Source: Martelella alba
Lineage (GTDB): Bacteria; Pseudomonadota; Gammaproteobacteria; Enterobacterales; Enterobacteriaceae
Assembly: GCF_005217455.1 (NCBI RefSeq)
Contig: NZ_SZPQ01000001.1
Coordinates: forward strand, 431,470 to 495,469
Reading direction: 5' to 3'
Length of the DNA: 64,000 nucleotides
A program made the translations under genes and the position numbers. This document shows, piece after piece, positions 18,055 through 26,972 of this stretch (its first letter is position 1; each line of letters begins with the position of its first letter). The notes beneath the pieces are model-generated. The model was not told the DNA's origin, searched no databases, and was given only the letters and a program-made list of their open reading frames with translations.

Positions 18055-19200
18055 ATGACAATCTCGACATTTTCCCTCCCCCGAAACATTATCTATGGGG
18101 AAAACGCGTTGGATCACCTTTCGCAATTAAAGGGAAAACGCGCCGTATTGGTGACCGGCGGTAATTCCATGAGACGTCTGGGTTTCTTGCAACGCGCTGA
18201 GTCGTTGTTGCAACAGGCGGGTTTTGCCTCAATGATTATCGATAATGTCGAGCCGAATCCGTCGGTCGACACCGTGCAAAAAGGCGCCAAAGCCATGCTT
18301 GCCTTTGAGCCTGATTGGATAGTGGCCATCGGCGGCGGTTCGGCGTTGGATGCGGCCAAGGTAATGTGGTGTTTTTACGAGCATCCGCATTTGCGTTTCG
18401 AAGACATCATTCCGGTAGGCGCGATGCCTCCCCTGCGCGGCAAAGCCCGCTTTGTGGCCATACCTTCGACAAGCGGCAGCGCATCCGAAATTACCGCTTT
18501 TTCGGTTATCACCGATACGCGCAATCATATCAAGTATCCTATCGTCGCCGCGGATATGGTCCCGGATATCGCTATTTTGGACCCGCTGATCCCGGCTAAA
18601 ATGCCGGCGAATATTACTGTGCATACCGGCATGGATGTGCTGACCCATGCCCTTGAGGCCTATGTTTCCACTGCGGCCACCTCATTTACCGACCCTTACG
18701 CCCTTGAGGCGATACGGCTGGTATTTGAGAATCTGGAGGTGGCTTATCTACAGCCGGATAATATGGCCGCCCGCCTTAACATGCACAACGCGTCTGCGCT
18801 GGCCGGCATCGCCTTCACCAATGCGTCCTTGGGCCTGGTGCACTCCATGGCGCACAAAATCGGCGGTGAGTTCGGCATCACGCATGGGCTGGCCAATGCC
18901 ATCATGCTGCCCTACATCATTCAGTACAACCGTCTTTTTACCGCCAAATATTGTCAGTTGGAAAAAAGTCTGGGAATGAAAAACATTGTTGATGCCGTTA
19001 AGGAACTCAATAAGCGATTGGGTATCCCGCCGACGTTGCATGATTGCCGGGATGCCGCCATCGAGGAGGAAAAATTCAACCATGTGTTGGAACGGATGAG
19101 TGAAAACGCCCTGGCCGATCCCTGTACGCTGACGAATCCAGGAAACCCCGTCGCGGCGGATATCAGAATTCTTTATCAGCAAAGTTATTACGGAGAGTAA
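18055..19200 (+). CDS. Iron-containing (group III) alcohol dehydrogenase
   Basis: 381 residues, complete. The NAD(P) domain carries GGGSALDAAK (the GGGS nucleotide loop), then PSTSGSASEITAFSVI. The metal site is visible as TGMDVLTHALEAYVS (Asp and His ligands) and LVHSMAHKIGGEFGITHGLANA (two His ligands). It belongs with FucO/YiaY-type enzymes that interconvert aldehydes and alcohols in the cytosol. AGGGAC precedes the ATG. It lies between iolB and the iolA pseudogene with its own palindromic upstream element. A role in reducing malonate semialdehyde or another inositol-derived aldehyde is possible but unproven. Confidence 0.85.
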   Translation: MTISTFSLPRNIIYGENALDHLSQLKGKRAVLVTGGNSMRRLGFLQRAESLLQQAGFASMIIDNVEPNPSVDTVQKGAKAMLAFEPDWIVAIGGGSALDAAKVMWCFYEHPHLRFEDIIPVGAMPPLRGKARFVAIPSTSGSASEITAFSVITDTRNHIKYPIVAADMVPDIAILDPLIPAKMPANITVHTGMDVLTHALEAYVSTAATSFTDPYALEAIRLVFENLEVAYLQPDNMAARLNMHNASALAGIAFTNASLGLVHSMAHKIGGEFGITHGLANAIMLPYIIQYNRLFTAKYCQLEKSLGMKNIVDAVKELNKRLGIPPTLHDCRDAAIEEEKFNHVLERMSENALADPCTLTNPGNPVAADIRILYQQSYYGE

Positions 19201-19215
19201 GTCCTCATTGCAACA

Positions 19216-19239
19216 CAGGGCGGCCAATTGGCCGCCCTG
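19216..19239. terminator. Perfect 24-nt palindrome between convergent genes
   Basis: CAGGGCGGCCAA (19216-19227) is followed directly by its exact reverse complement (19228-19239). It lies 16 bases past the dehydrogenase stop and just beyond the 3' end of the iolA pseudogene. Likely a bidirectional transcript-end hairpin; there is no U-run. Confidence 0.55.
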
Positions 19240-19261
19240 GTTAACCCCGCGCGAATGAATG

Positions 19262-20220
19262 TTAGAGGGTGCCGTCCCAGGAATCGACCTTTTCGCGTTT
19301 ACGTTCTTCCTCATCAAACCAGCGGCTGGTAACGCATTTGGTTTCAGTGTAAAAGCGCATACCGTCTTTACCCAGACAATGAAGATCGCCAAAAAAGGAA
19401 TGCTTATGGCCCGAAAAGGGGAAAACGCCGACGGGTACCGGAATACCCACATTAATTCCCACCATGCCGCCATGGGTGCGTTTTTGGAACTCCCGGGCAT
19501 AATGACCGTTCTGGGTAAAAATCACCGAACCGTTGGCTAGAGGGTTCCGGTTCATCAACTGAAGACCTTCCTCAAAGTTTTTCACCCGCTTAATGGCAAT
19601 TGGCGCGTCCGCCAATACCAATGCATGATTCTTGGCTTCGCACAGCGCCTGGACGCGCTTGCCGTGCGCCGCCGCTTTGGAATAGACATGCAGACCCACC
19701 GAGGTAGAACCAACGAACGAGACGCCGTTGATATCGGGATGGGTCAGCAACATGTCGGCCTCGTTGCGCGAGCAGGTCACAATATTGATGACCCCATCCG
19801 GCACGCCGGCCTGCTGATAAAGTTTGGCTATTTCCATGCAGGTCATAGGCGTCATGCTGGCGGCTTTAATCATCATGGTATTGCCGGAAGCGATACACAT
19901 CGGCGCCATCCAGCCCATGGGGATCATGGCCGGGAAATTGAAGGGACGATACCGGCAAAAACCCCTATGGGTTCGCGGTATAAGTGGGTGTCGATACCTG
20001 ATGGGGCATCCATCAAACTCTCGCCGGCCAGCAGGGTCGGGATGGAACAGGCCAGCTACGTGCCCTCCTTAACTTTTAACACGTCGCCTTGCGCGTCGCC
20101 CCAGGCTTTGCCGTTTTCCTGCGCCACTAGGGCCGTAAGCCGCTCTTCGTGTTCGATCAGTAGATTGCGCACCTTGAACATGATCTGTGCGCGCGGTTGC
20201 TCGGTATTTGAAAAAGCCAT
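19262..20220 (-). pseudogene. iolA: iolA/mmsA (methylmalonate/malonate-semialdehyde dehydrogenase), decayed
   Basis: The C-terminal part is one frame from about 19927 to 19262 (MIPMGWMAPMCIASGNT, LVLADAPI, then KRVKNFEEG, GMVGINVGIPVPVGVFPFSG, SRWFDEEE). At LVLADAPI the sequence jumps to AIKRVKNF, an in-frame loss of about 110 residues that removes the catalytic Cys region (normally GERCMA). Upstream (20220-19928) the N-terminal section survives as NTEQPRAQIMFKVRNLLIEH and QENGKAWGDAQGDVLK, followed by an in-frame TAG and a frameshift. The first ~80 residues are missing at the junction with the iolC fragment. The gene cannot encode a working enzyme. Confidence 0.9.
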
Positions 20221-20229
20221 CCCCGCCGA

Positions 20230-20445
20230 TTGGACGAAGGTGATGAAGACTATCGCGGCGTGATGATTCTAGGGTTGGATGCCCCGGAAGAATGCTTGAA
20301 AGCTGGATTTGCCGCGGCGGCCGATGTGCCCTTGGTAAAGGGGTTTGCCGTGGGAAGAACCATTTTTGGCGAACCGGCGGCCCAATGGTTCCAGGGCGTG
20401 CTGGATGATGAGCAGTTGGTCGAAAAAGTGAAACAAATTACTTAA
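20230..20445 (+). pseudogene. iolC: iolC C-terminal (DUF2090) fragment
   Basis: A 71-codon remnant (EDYRGVMILGLDAPEE, VPLVKGFAVGRTIFGEPA, then a complete C-terminus) matches the end of the long IolC proteins of proteobacteria, in which the 2-deoxy-5-keto-gluconate kinase is fused to an aldolase-like DUF2090 domain. The kinase part and most of DUF2090 are absent. The fragment begins within about 10 bp of the truncated end of the iolA pseudogene on the opposite strand, marking a deletion or rearrangement breakpoint. Confidence 0.8.
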
Positions 20446-20766
20446 CACTAAGTCATCATTGGCGGCTATATCGGCCTGCGGCAGCATAAGCGATAAAGTC
20501 TGACGCTACAGTATTCGCAGCGTATTACAGCGGCAAGCGGGCTACCGCTTGAGTAGTCAATTTAAACCGCCTTCAGTCCGTAGTGCTAAGTAGGGAATCC
20601 ATAGCAATCAGAAAGGCTGGCTCCGAGGTGCGTTCTCTTTACAAGCGGAGCCTGATATTTTGATCCTAATCGCAAAATGAAATATTTTTTTCGTATATAA
20701 AAATAACGGAATTTAATTTGCAATAAAGCTATTGCTATCCGATTACTCTCTTTTGTGAGGATCATT
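20446..20766. promoter_or_regulatory. iolG upstream region with candidate IolR element
   Basis: 321 bases. GGAATTTAATTTGCA at 20708-20722 resembles the GGAATTTAAATTTCA element upstream of iolD. The segment 20675-20720 is strongly AT-rich. Nothing coding was recognised. Confidence 0.45.
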
Positions 20767-21771
20767 ATGTTGAAGATTGCATTATTGGGCGCAGGACGGA
20801 TCGCTAAGATACATGCGAAAAATATCCATAATCATCCCGATTCAACCCTGTTCAGTGTTTCAGATATTAGCGATACCGCCGCCCGCGCTCTGGCCGGCGA
20901 ATATCAGGCCCGGGTCTTGTCGGTCGATGAGGCGATAACACACCCTGAAGTGGATGCCGTGGTAATTGCGACATCCACTGATACTCACGCCGAATTAACC
21001 TCGTCGGCCGCCAGGGCCGGCAAAGCCATTTTTTGCGAAAAACCCATCGATCTGGATACTGCGCGCGTAAAAGCCTGTGTGGCGGAGATCCAGCGTTTGG
21101 GCGTACCCTGCATGGTCGGCTTCAATCGTCGTTTCGATCCCAATCACGCCGCATTGCATCGCGCTTTGCGCGCGGGTGAAATCGGTGAGTTGGAGCATCT
21201 GCAAATCTGCTCGCGAGACCCGGCTCCGGCGTCGGAGGATTATCTGCGCGTGTCCGGCGGAATGTTTCGGGATATGACCATTCATGATTTCGATATGGCC
21301 AGATTCCAACTTGGCGAAGAACCGGTCTCGGTCTCGGCAATCGCCTCAGCAATCATCAGCCCGGCGGCGAAGGCGGCGGGCGACATCGATATTGCCGTCG
21401 TGATCCTGCGTACCGCCACGGGCAAGATAGCGGTGATCAATAACAGCCGGCGCTCAGGTTACGGTTATGATCAACGGATTGAAGCCCATGGACAAAAGGG
21501 GGCGTTGCGTGTGGAGAATGTGCCGACTACGACACTGGTCAAAATGAGCGAACAGGGCGGTGAACAGGCGCAAAATCCGCTTTACTTCTTTTTGGAGCGT
21601 TATCAAGAGGCCTTTAAGGAAGAATGGAACGCATTCGTAACCGCGCTTAAAAACGATACGCCCATGCCCGCGTCGGCAAAAGACGGCCTGAAGGCGTTGA
21701 TGTTAGCGGAAGCGGCAATGGCGTCATTGGAAACCCAGCGCGTCGTAAACGTCGCGCTGGAGGGTATTTGA
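20767..21771 (+). CDS. iolG: Inositol 2-dehydrogenase
   Basis: 334 residues from ATG at 20767, preceded by GTGAGG; the GTG at 20755 belongs to that ribosome-binding site. The Gfo/Idh/MocA fold shows the NAD motif LLGAGRIAKIH at the N-terminus, the catalytic Lys in FCEKPIDLD, and GGMFRDMTIHDFDMARF with the active-site Asp/His typical of IolG. It oxidises myo-inositol to 2-keto-myo-inositol with NAD. The reading frame is intact. With iolE and iolD broken, the product would have no downstream route in this locus, so selection on another use (for example another cyclitol or sugar) or very recent pathway loss must explain its integrity. Confidence 0.9.
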   Translation: MLKIALLGAGRIAKIHAKNIHNHPDSTLFSVSDISDTAARALAGEYQARVLSVDEAITHPEVDAVVIATSTDTHAELTSSAARAGKAIFCEKPIDLDTARVKACVAEIQRLGVPCMVGFNRRFDPNHAALHRALRAGEIGELEHLQICSRDPAPASEDYLRVSGGMFRDMTIHDFDMARFQLGEEPVSVSAIASAIISPAAKAAGDIDIAVVILRTATGKIAVINNSRRSGYGYDQRIEAHGQKGALRVENVPTTTLVKMSEQGGEQAQNPLYFFLERYQEAFKEEWNAFVTALKNDTPMPASAKDGLKALMLAEAAMASLETQRVVNVALEGI

Positions 21772-22003
21772 AGTGAAATCCCGGTTGCGCTCGAGATGAC
21801 GAGCCGCACGCGTCGGAGCCTCGGCGTCCGGCCCGTTGCCGGGCGCATCCGGGATAGTGTTTATGGCGGTCCTGTCCGTTATTTGATGTCGTGTCGGCGC
21901 ACAGGTTGCGTTAAAGCAACGATCCGTCGGCGCGCGCCCTGCAATTCACCGCGCGGTCGTCTAAACTAAACAGAACCCTTATTCATCATTAAAGGACTGT
22001 TTT

Positions 22004-23347
22004 ATGCGATTACCGGTCTGGCTTTCCGGGGCGCTGTTGTTGATTATCAGTTCCGGCGTCTCCGCAATTCCCACGGCAATTCCCACCGGCACCACCTTTT
22101 ACGATCCCGCCAAAGCTTACAACGGCTATATCCTGTTTCCAGGCAGCGACAACCGGACGCATCTCATTGATATGACTGGTCAGGAAATCCGCCGCTGGGA
22201 TAACGAGAGTTTCCCCGCCTGGCCAATAAGCGTGCAGCGGGCCAATGGACGGCATGGTCATTTACTGGCGCAACTGGCGCGGGTAAACCGCCTTGATCCG
22301 GTGGCCAGTCCCGGAAATGGAATGGTCAATGCCAGCGTCGGCGAGCTGGATTGGCAGGGCAATGTGACTTGGCGCTACGGCAGTCAGCGGCAGCCGCTGC
22401 ATCAGCATCATGAAATTCAGCGGCTCGCTAACGGCAACACCCTGGTGATGGATGCGCAATTGCGGCAATTGCCCGGATGGGGCTACTCGATTATCGACAA
22501 CAGCGTGGACGAGGTGACGCCGCAAGGCGACGTGGTGTGGCACTGGTCGGCCGCCGAAAATCTGGATCAGTTCGGGTTTAGCGACGCGCAGCTGAAGATG
22601 ATCAAAGACAGCCGGGATCCGGATTTTCTCCATCTGAACACCGCCGCGCCGCTGGGGCCCAATCACTGGTATGACGCGGGGGATGATCGGTTCGCGCCAG
22701 GTAATATTCTGATTAACTCGCGCAATGGCAACGTGGCGATCATCGTCAATAAACGGACCGGCAAAGCCGTCTGGCGCATCGGGCCGGATTATCCGCCATT
22801 GCAAATGAACACGCCGCTGCCGCGTCCGCTTGACCAAACCAGCGGCGCCCACGATGTGCATATGATTGCCCAGGGTTTACCCGGGGCCGGGGATATTCTG
22901 ATATTCGACAACCAAGGCAACGCCGGTTTTCCGCCCACTCGCCAGGGCTTTTTTTCCGCCTCGCGCGTGATCGAGGTCAATCCGGTCAGCAAACAGATCG
23001 TTTGGGAATACACCGCCGAGCGGACCGGCCAGGCGATTTCCACGTTTTATAGCGCCTATATCAGCAACGCGCAGCGCCTGTCCAACGGCAATACCCTTAT
23101 CACTGAAGGGCAAAGCGGGCGAATTTTCCAGGTGACGCCGCTCGGGGATACGGTATGGGAGTATGTCAGTCCCTACTACGGTAAGGCCATGCCGAATGAC
23201 AAGTATGTTTCCAACACGGTGTATCGCGCTTATCTGGTGGATTATAACTGGGCGCCGCCGGGAACGCCCCATGCCGAAACCCCCGTCACGGCGGATTGTC
23301 GGCGTTATCCGGTGCTGCCCGGTTGCCCGGCGCTGAGCGGAAAATGA
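22004..23347 (+). CDS. Arylsulfotransferase (ASST)-family periplasmic protein
   Basis: 447 residues with a Sec signal peptide (about 1-21, ending SGVSA before IPTAIP). The body shows the repeating beta-propeller blade pattern of the arylsulfate sulfotransferase family: GYILFPGSDNRTHLIDMTGQ, GELDWQGNVTWRYG, HEIQRLANGNTLVMD, VDEVTPQGDVVWHW, a HDVHMI segment (candidate catalytic His), and NAQRLSNGNTLITEGQSGR. Two Cys close to the C-terminus (TADCRRYPVLPGC) could form the disulfide known in this family. ASST transfers sulfate between phenols via a sulfo-histidine. No dsbL/dsbI partners are adjacent. The exact acceptor is unknown. Confidence 0.82.
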   Translation: MRLPVWLSGALLLIISSGVSAIPTAIPTGTTFYDPAKAYNGYILFPGSDNRTHLIDMTGQEIRRWDNESFPAWPISVQRANGRHGHLLAQLARVNRLDPVASPGNGMVNASVGELDWQGNVTWRYGSQRQPLHQHHEIQRLANGNTLVMDAQLRQLPGWGYSIIDNSVDEVTPQGDVVWHWSAAENLDQFGFSDAQLKMIKDSRDPDFLHLNTAAPLGPNHWYDAGDDRFAPGNILINSRNGNVAIIVNKRTGKAVWRIGPDYPPLQMNTPLPRPLDQTSGAHDVHMIAQGLPGAGDILIFDNQGNAGFPPTRQGFFSASRVIEVNPVSKQIVWEYTAERTGQAISTFYSAYISNAQRLSNGNTLITEGQSGRIFQVTPLGDTVWEYVSPYYGKAMPNDKYVSNTVYRAYLVDYNWAPPGTPHAETPVTADCRRYPVLPGCPALSGK

Positions 23348-23386
23348 GCGCCGGTCCGGCGCCCGGCGCCTTAAAACGGCCGGGTA

Positions 23387-23776
23387 TTATGCGCTACGGT
23401 AGAGCGAACCTTGTCCGCGGCGCGCCCGCGCCCAGAGTTCATCGTCATCAAGGGTGGTCTGGATAAGTTCGATGGGGACGCCGGCGTCATTGATGACGGC
23501 CACGAAATAATCGTCGATGGGCTCGTATGGACCGAGTATGACCTCTTCACCTTCAATAGCCCGCGCCAGGTTGCTGACCTTGAAGGCGATATGCGGCACG
23601 GTTTTGAGCAATGGGTGTAATGGGGAATCGGCAGTGAAGCGATGCCATTGCACGCGGAATTTTCCCGGATTGTCGCTGGTGAACATCCCGGCGTTCTCGC
23701 TGAACACACCTTCGTAATGACCATCTTGCAACGGAATGCCGCAATGGTGGAACTCATAGGTGAGGGTATTTTTCAT
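23387..23776 (-). CDS. VOC-family (glyoxalase/bleomycin-resistance-like) protein
   Basis: About 129 residues from the ATG of MKNTLTYEFHHCGIPL, with GAGGA upstream at suitable spacing; an earlier ATG in frame lies beyond that site. The N-terminal FHHCGI and the LKTVPHIAFKVSNL segment supply His residues in the usual metal positions of VOC proteins, and PIELIQT carries the conserved Glu. The fold serves many metal-dependent reactions; the substrate is not inferable. It converges with the ASST gene. Confidence 0.7.
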   Translation of the reverse strand: MKNTLTYEFHHCGIPLQDGHYEGVFSENAGMFTSDNPGKFRVQWHRFTADSPLHPLLKTVPHIAFKVSNLARAIEGEEVILGPYEPIDDYFVAVINDAGVPIELIQTTLDDDELWARARRGQGSLYRSA

Positions 23777-24323
23777 CACCATTCCTCGCCGACCGAAAGG
23801 CGGCATAAATTCATGTCGCTATTGTACTGTAAATCCGCGTCATGTGATCAGGTCACGTCAAGGTTTGTTTACCCTACCGGCGCTTTCGCGTTACAGCGAT
23901 ACATCCCTTGTCTCAAGGAGCCATGGCCGCATCGGTGTGGGTAAACGGGGCTGACGAAGCGTAAAATGGCATGAGATTATTTATTCACATTATAGAATAA
24001 ATACTATTTAATGACGAATTCATTTTCGGCGTAAACCTCAGCGCGCTGTCGGCAATTGGGCGCACACACCCTAAAATCAGCGTGTTCATGTGTCTAAAAC
24101 GCACCATATCCCAGGTTATTGACTGTTTTTGGGTCTTCGCACGGCAGACACCGGGAATCGCGACCGGTATCACAGAGTGTTTATAAAAGTATGATTTATT
24201 CACTTTGGGTTATTGACGACGCCCATCACCGGTTATAGGTTTATCAATTGAGCCGACCTGTCGGCCTACGACGTAGGCCGGCGAGGAACAGGCGGGGCAC
24301 ATCGGTTATCCGTAGGGGGCTGC
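23777..24323. other. Intergenic region
   Basis: 547 bases between divergent genes (VOC protein and the alkaline-phosphatase-superfamily protein). No coding frame was recognised. The segment 24160-24250 is AT-rich and probably holds the rightward promoter. Confidence 0.3.
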
Positions 24324-26117
24324 ATGCCTAAGATCATCATTTTTGGCGTCGACGGACTAACGATGCCGCTGTTGAAAAAGTATATGGCGGAAGGGATCTT
24401 GCCGAATATCGCCCGGATGTTCGCGCAGGGATCAGCGGCGGAGCTTCTGCCCTTTATTTCGGCCTGGGGCGATCTCAATTGGGTATCCCTGCTCACCGGA
24501 CAGTGTCCGGGCACCGCCTGGATAGGCCAGGGAATGCCGGCGGATAACCGGCAAACGGTCAACTTGCTGTCTTTGATGGAGGACAAGCGACTTCACGCCG
24601 CCCTGGTACATTTTCCCGAGACGGTTGCCGCGCCGGCGCCGCATTTTCCCTTTGCCCCCTACTGGGGACGCGCCACCCCCTGGCCGGCGGAAATCGCTAA
24701 GCCCATGGGGTTCTCTACGGCCAGCGAGACCAAAGCCGCGGTCGGTACTACAAAAACGCAAACACTGGGTTGGCCGCCGTCGGGCTCCCTCGCTTATCAC
24801 GACAAGGGCGCCTGGCAGCCGCTCAGACGAGCCGGCGCCGGATGGCAACTGACGATGCGCGGCGGCGAACGGTGCGTGAATATCGCTATCGATTGCGCCG
24901 GCGAGACACCCACGGCGACATTCGGCGAACATGCGGTGGATTTGCCCATGGCTCAGTGGAGCCATGGGTTGCCGGTAACGACCGAGGAGGGGCGTGGCAG
25001 TGTAAGGTTTTATCTCGGTCGCCATCAGCCCCACGATGGGCAGATGGATATCCTGCAATGTCAGATGACCGATCCCGGCCAGTTGTCCGCCGATCAGGTA
25101 TTGGCGCACGAGCTTGTCAGCCGGTTCGGGCCATTTATCAGCAAATGGACGGTGAAAGCGTCGCCGGAGGAAACCTATCGCGATGCGGCTTTCGCCGAGG
25201 CGGAGGCGCAGTCCTTGTGGCTGGCGGATTCGGCGTTATATCTCACCGGAGAGCGGCATTTTTCCCTGTGGGCGACGGTTCACCGCCTGGTGGACGAGTC
25301 GCATCACAACTGCCTTGGTCAGTGCGACCCGCAATCGCCGTTTTATCAGCCCGAAACAGCGCAATGCTTCGAGGACAATATCCGCCGAAGCTATCAAGTA
25401 CTGGATAAAACGCTTGGTTATATCCTTGACCGGATGGACGGCGAGTCGACTTTACTGCTGGTTTCGGATCATGGCGCGGTACCCAATGCGTATCTGTGCG
25501 ACATCCATTGCTATCTGGCCAAATTCGGCCTGGTGGCGCTCGACCGGCAGGGCCGGGCCGTACTCGAAAGCAGCAAGGTGTATTTGAAGGATGAACGCGG
25601 CGGACTGGAAATCTACGTCAACCTGAGGGGCCGGGAAACCGGTGGCATCGTGTGCCAAGCCGACTATGAATCAGTGCGCGAAGAGGTGCTGCACGCCCTC
25701 GGCGGCTGGCATGTTCGCCATCAAGGCCGTATCCGCAATGCCGTGGCCCTGGCGCTGCGCAAAGAAGACGCGGTGGGTATCGGTTATTGGGGAGAGCATG
25801 CGGGAGATATTGTGTTCGCCTATAACACGGGATTCGTCTGGGGAGTCAGCGCCGACGGCGCCGATATCTGCCCGGTAACTTCTCCCGGCGCCAATCACGG
25901 CCCGCAAAAACCCACCGCTGAAACAGACATGGCGTCCAATTATGGCGTCATAGTGGCCAGCGGCGCCGGCATCAGGTCCGGTTATTACCGCGATCGTCGG
26001 TCCAGGGGGCCATATCGCATGGTTGATCCGGCGGCCACTATCGCCCGTTTACTCAACCTGGATAGTCAAACGTTGGACGGTGTGGCCATGGAGGATTTTC
26101 TGGCGGACACACCATAG
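24324..26117 (+). CDS. Alkaline-phosphatase-superfamily (type I phosphodiesterase-like) protein
   Basis: 597 residues, cytosolic (no signal peptide). The superfamily metal site is recognisable: IIIFGVDGLT (first Asp) at the start, a Ser/Thr nucleophile in WVSLLTGQCPG, the HRLVDESHH segment, LLLVSDHGAVPN (Asp-His), and a final His in SPGANHGPQ. The end (DPAATIARLLNLD, DGVAMEDFL) is the usual C-terminal element of phosphodiesterase/nucleotide pyrophosphatase-like members. The reaction is presumably hydrolysis of a phosphate or sulfate ester. It stands upstream of a convergent GntR gene and an enolase-superfamily gene, so a link to an acid-sugar or phospho-sugar pathway is possible. Substrate unknown. 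Confidence 0.75.
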   Translation: MPKIIIFGVDGLTMPLLKKYMAEGILPNIARMFAQGSAAELLPFISAWGDLNWVSLLTGQCPGTAWIGQGMPADNRQTVNLLSLMEDKRLHAALVHFPETVAAPAPHFPFAPYWGRATPWPAEIAKPMGFSTASETKAAVGTTKTQTLGWPPSGSLAYHDKGAWQPLRRAGAGWQLTMRGGERCVNIAIDCAGETPTATFGEHAVDLPMAQWSHGLPVTTEEGRGSVRFYLGRHQPHDGQMDILQCQMTDPGQLSADQVLAHELVSRFGPFISKWTVKASPEETYRDAAFAEAEAQSLWLADSALYLTGERHFSLWATVHRLVDESHHNCLGQCDPQSPFYQPETAQCFEDNIRRSYQVLDKTLGYILDRMDGESTLLLVSDHGAVPNAYLCDIHCYLAKFGLVALDRQGRAVLESSKVYLKDERGGLEIYVNLRGRETGGIVCQADYESVREEVLHALGGWHVRHQGRIRNAVALALRKEDAVGIGYWGEHAGDIVFAYNTGFVWGVSADGADICPVTSPGANHGPQKPTAETDMASNYGVIVASGAGIRSGYYRDRRSRGPYRMVDPAATIARLLNLDSQTLDGVAMEDFLADTP

Positions 26118-26142
26118 CTCAGGACGCGATTTACCGCGTCGG

Positions 26143-26868
26143 CTATGGGTCGGCGCGCTGTTTGGCGGCGCGGTAATAGCGGCGTTGGGTATCGTCAAGA
26201 TGGGCCTGCATCGCAGCGGATGCCGCCGCCGCATCGCCCTCTAACAGGGCGTGGAGAATATTGGCGTGCAAAGGCAGGGATACGTCGCGATTCTCTCTGG
26301 CATCGGGGTTGGTCTGGCGCAGGGACGCCAATAACGTGGTGCGGATGGCATGGATTATCGGCAAGAGGAACCGGTTTTTTCCGGCCTCGAGAATGGCGGT
26401 ATGGAATTCGAGATCGGCCAGAATAAATGTGTCCACCTGACCGTCGGCGGACGCCATTCGCTCGTAGGCGGCGATGATCCTCTGCTTATCTTGCTCACTG
26501 GCGCGCTCGGTGGCCAGGGCCGCGGCGGGTGGTTCGACTATTCGCCGGACCTCCATTAATTGCAGCAGGGCGGGGTCGTCCGCGTTCAGGCGGGTATGCC
26601 AGTCCAACAGCAGCGGATCGAGCTGGCTCCAGAGTTCCCGCGGCCGCACAAAAGTGCCTTTACGCTGGCGTGAATCCAACAGCCCCTTGGCGGTCAGGAC
26701 TTGCAGCGCTTCGCGTAACACCGTCCTACTCACGCCATAGTATTCCAGGAGCAGAGTTTCATTAGGCAGCAAATCGCCGGGTTTGAATTCGTTTTGGACA
26801 ATGCGTCTGCCGAGATCTTCGGCCACTTGATCGGACATGGTCCGTTTGACGTCAAGCACAAAAGTCAT
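26143..26868 (-). CDS. GntR-family regulator, FadR/FCD subfamily
   Basis: 241 residues. The N-terminal winged helix (about 10-75) includes VAEDLGRRIVQNEFKPGDLLP, VSRTVLREALQVLTAKGLL and RQRKGTFVRP. The FCD effector domain has metal-binding positions visible in LMEVRRIVEP, DLEFHTAIL and LPLHANILHALL. It resembles regulators of sugar-acid operons such as DgoR. It is divergent from the enolase-superfamily gene with about 100 bp between; TAGTTGG (26869-26875) and CCAACTA (26923-26929) form a distant inverted pair in that gap. It is the likely local repressor of the 26973-30270 genes. Confidence 0.88.
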   Translation of the reverse strand: MTFVLDVKRTMSDQVAEDLGRRIVQNEFKPGDLLPNETLLLEYYGVSRTVLREALQVLTAKGLLDSRQRKGTFVRPRELWSQLDPLLLDWHTRLNADDPALLQLMEVRRIVEPPAAALATERASEQDKQRIIAAYERMASADGQVDTFILADLEFHTAILEAGKNRFLLPIIHAIRTTLLASLRQTNPDARENRDVSLPLHANILHALLEGDAAAASAAMQAHLDDTQRRYYRAAKQRADP

Positions 26869-26972
26869 TAGTTGGACCCCGTAAAAATAATATTAATCAT
26901 TTTTTTAAGCACCTTAGATGAGCCAACTATAACAGCAAATCACCTTAACTCAGACAGCTAAAGGAGAGTGAT

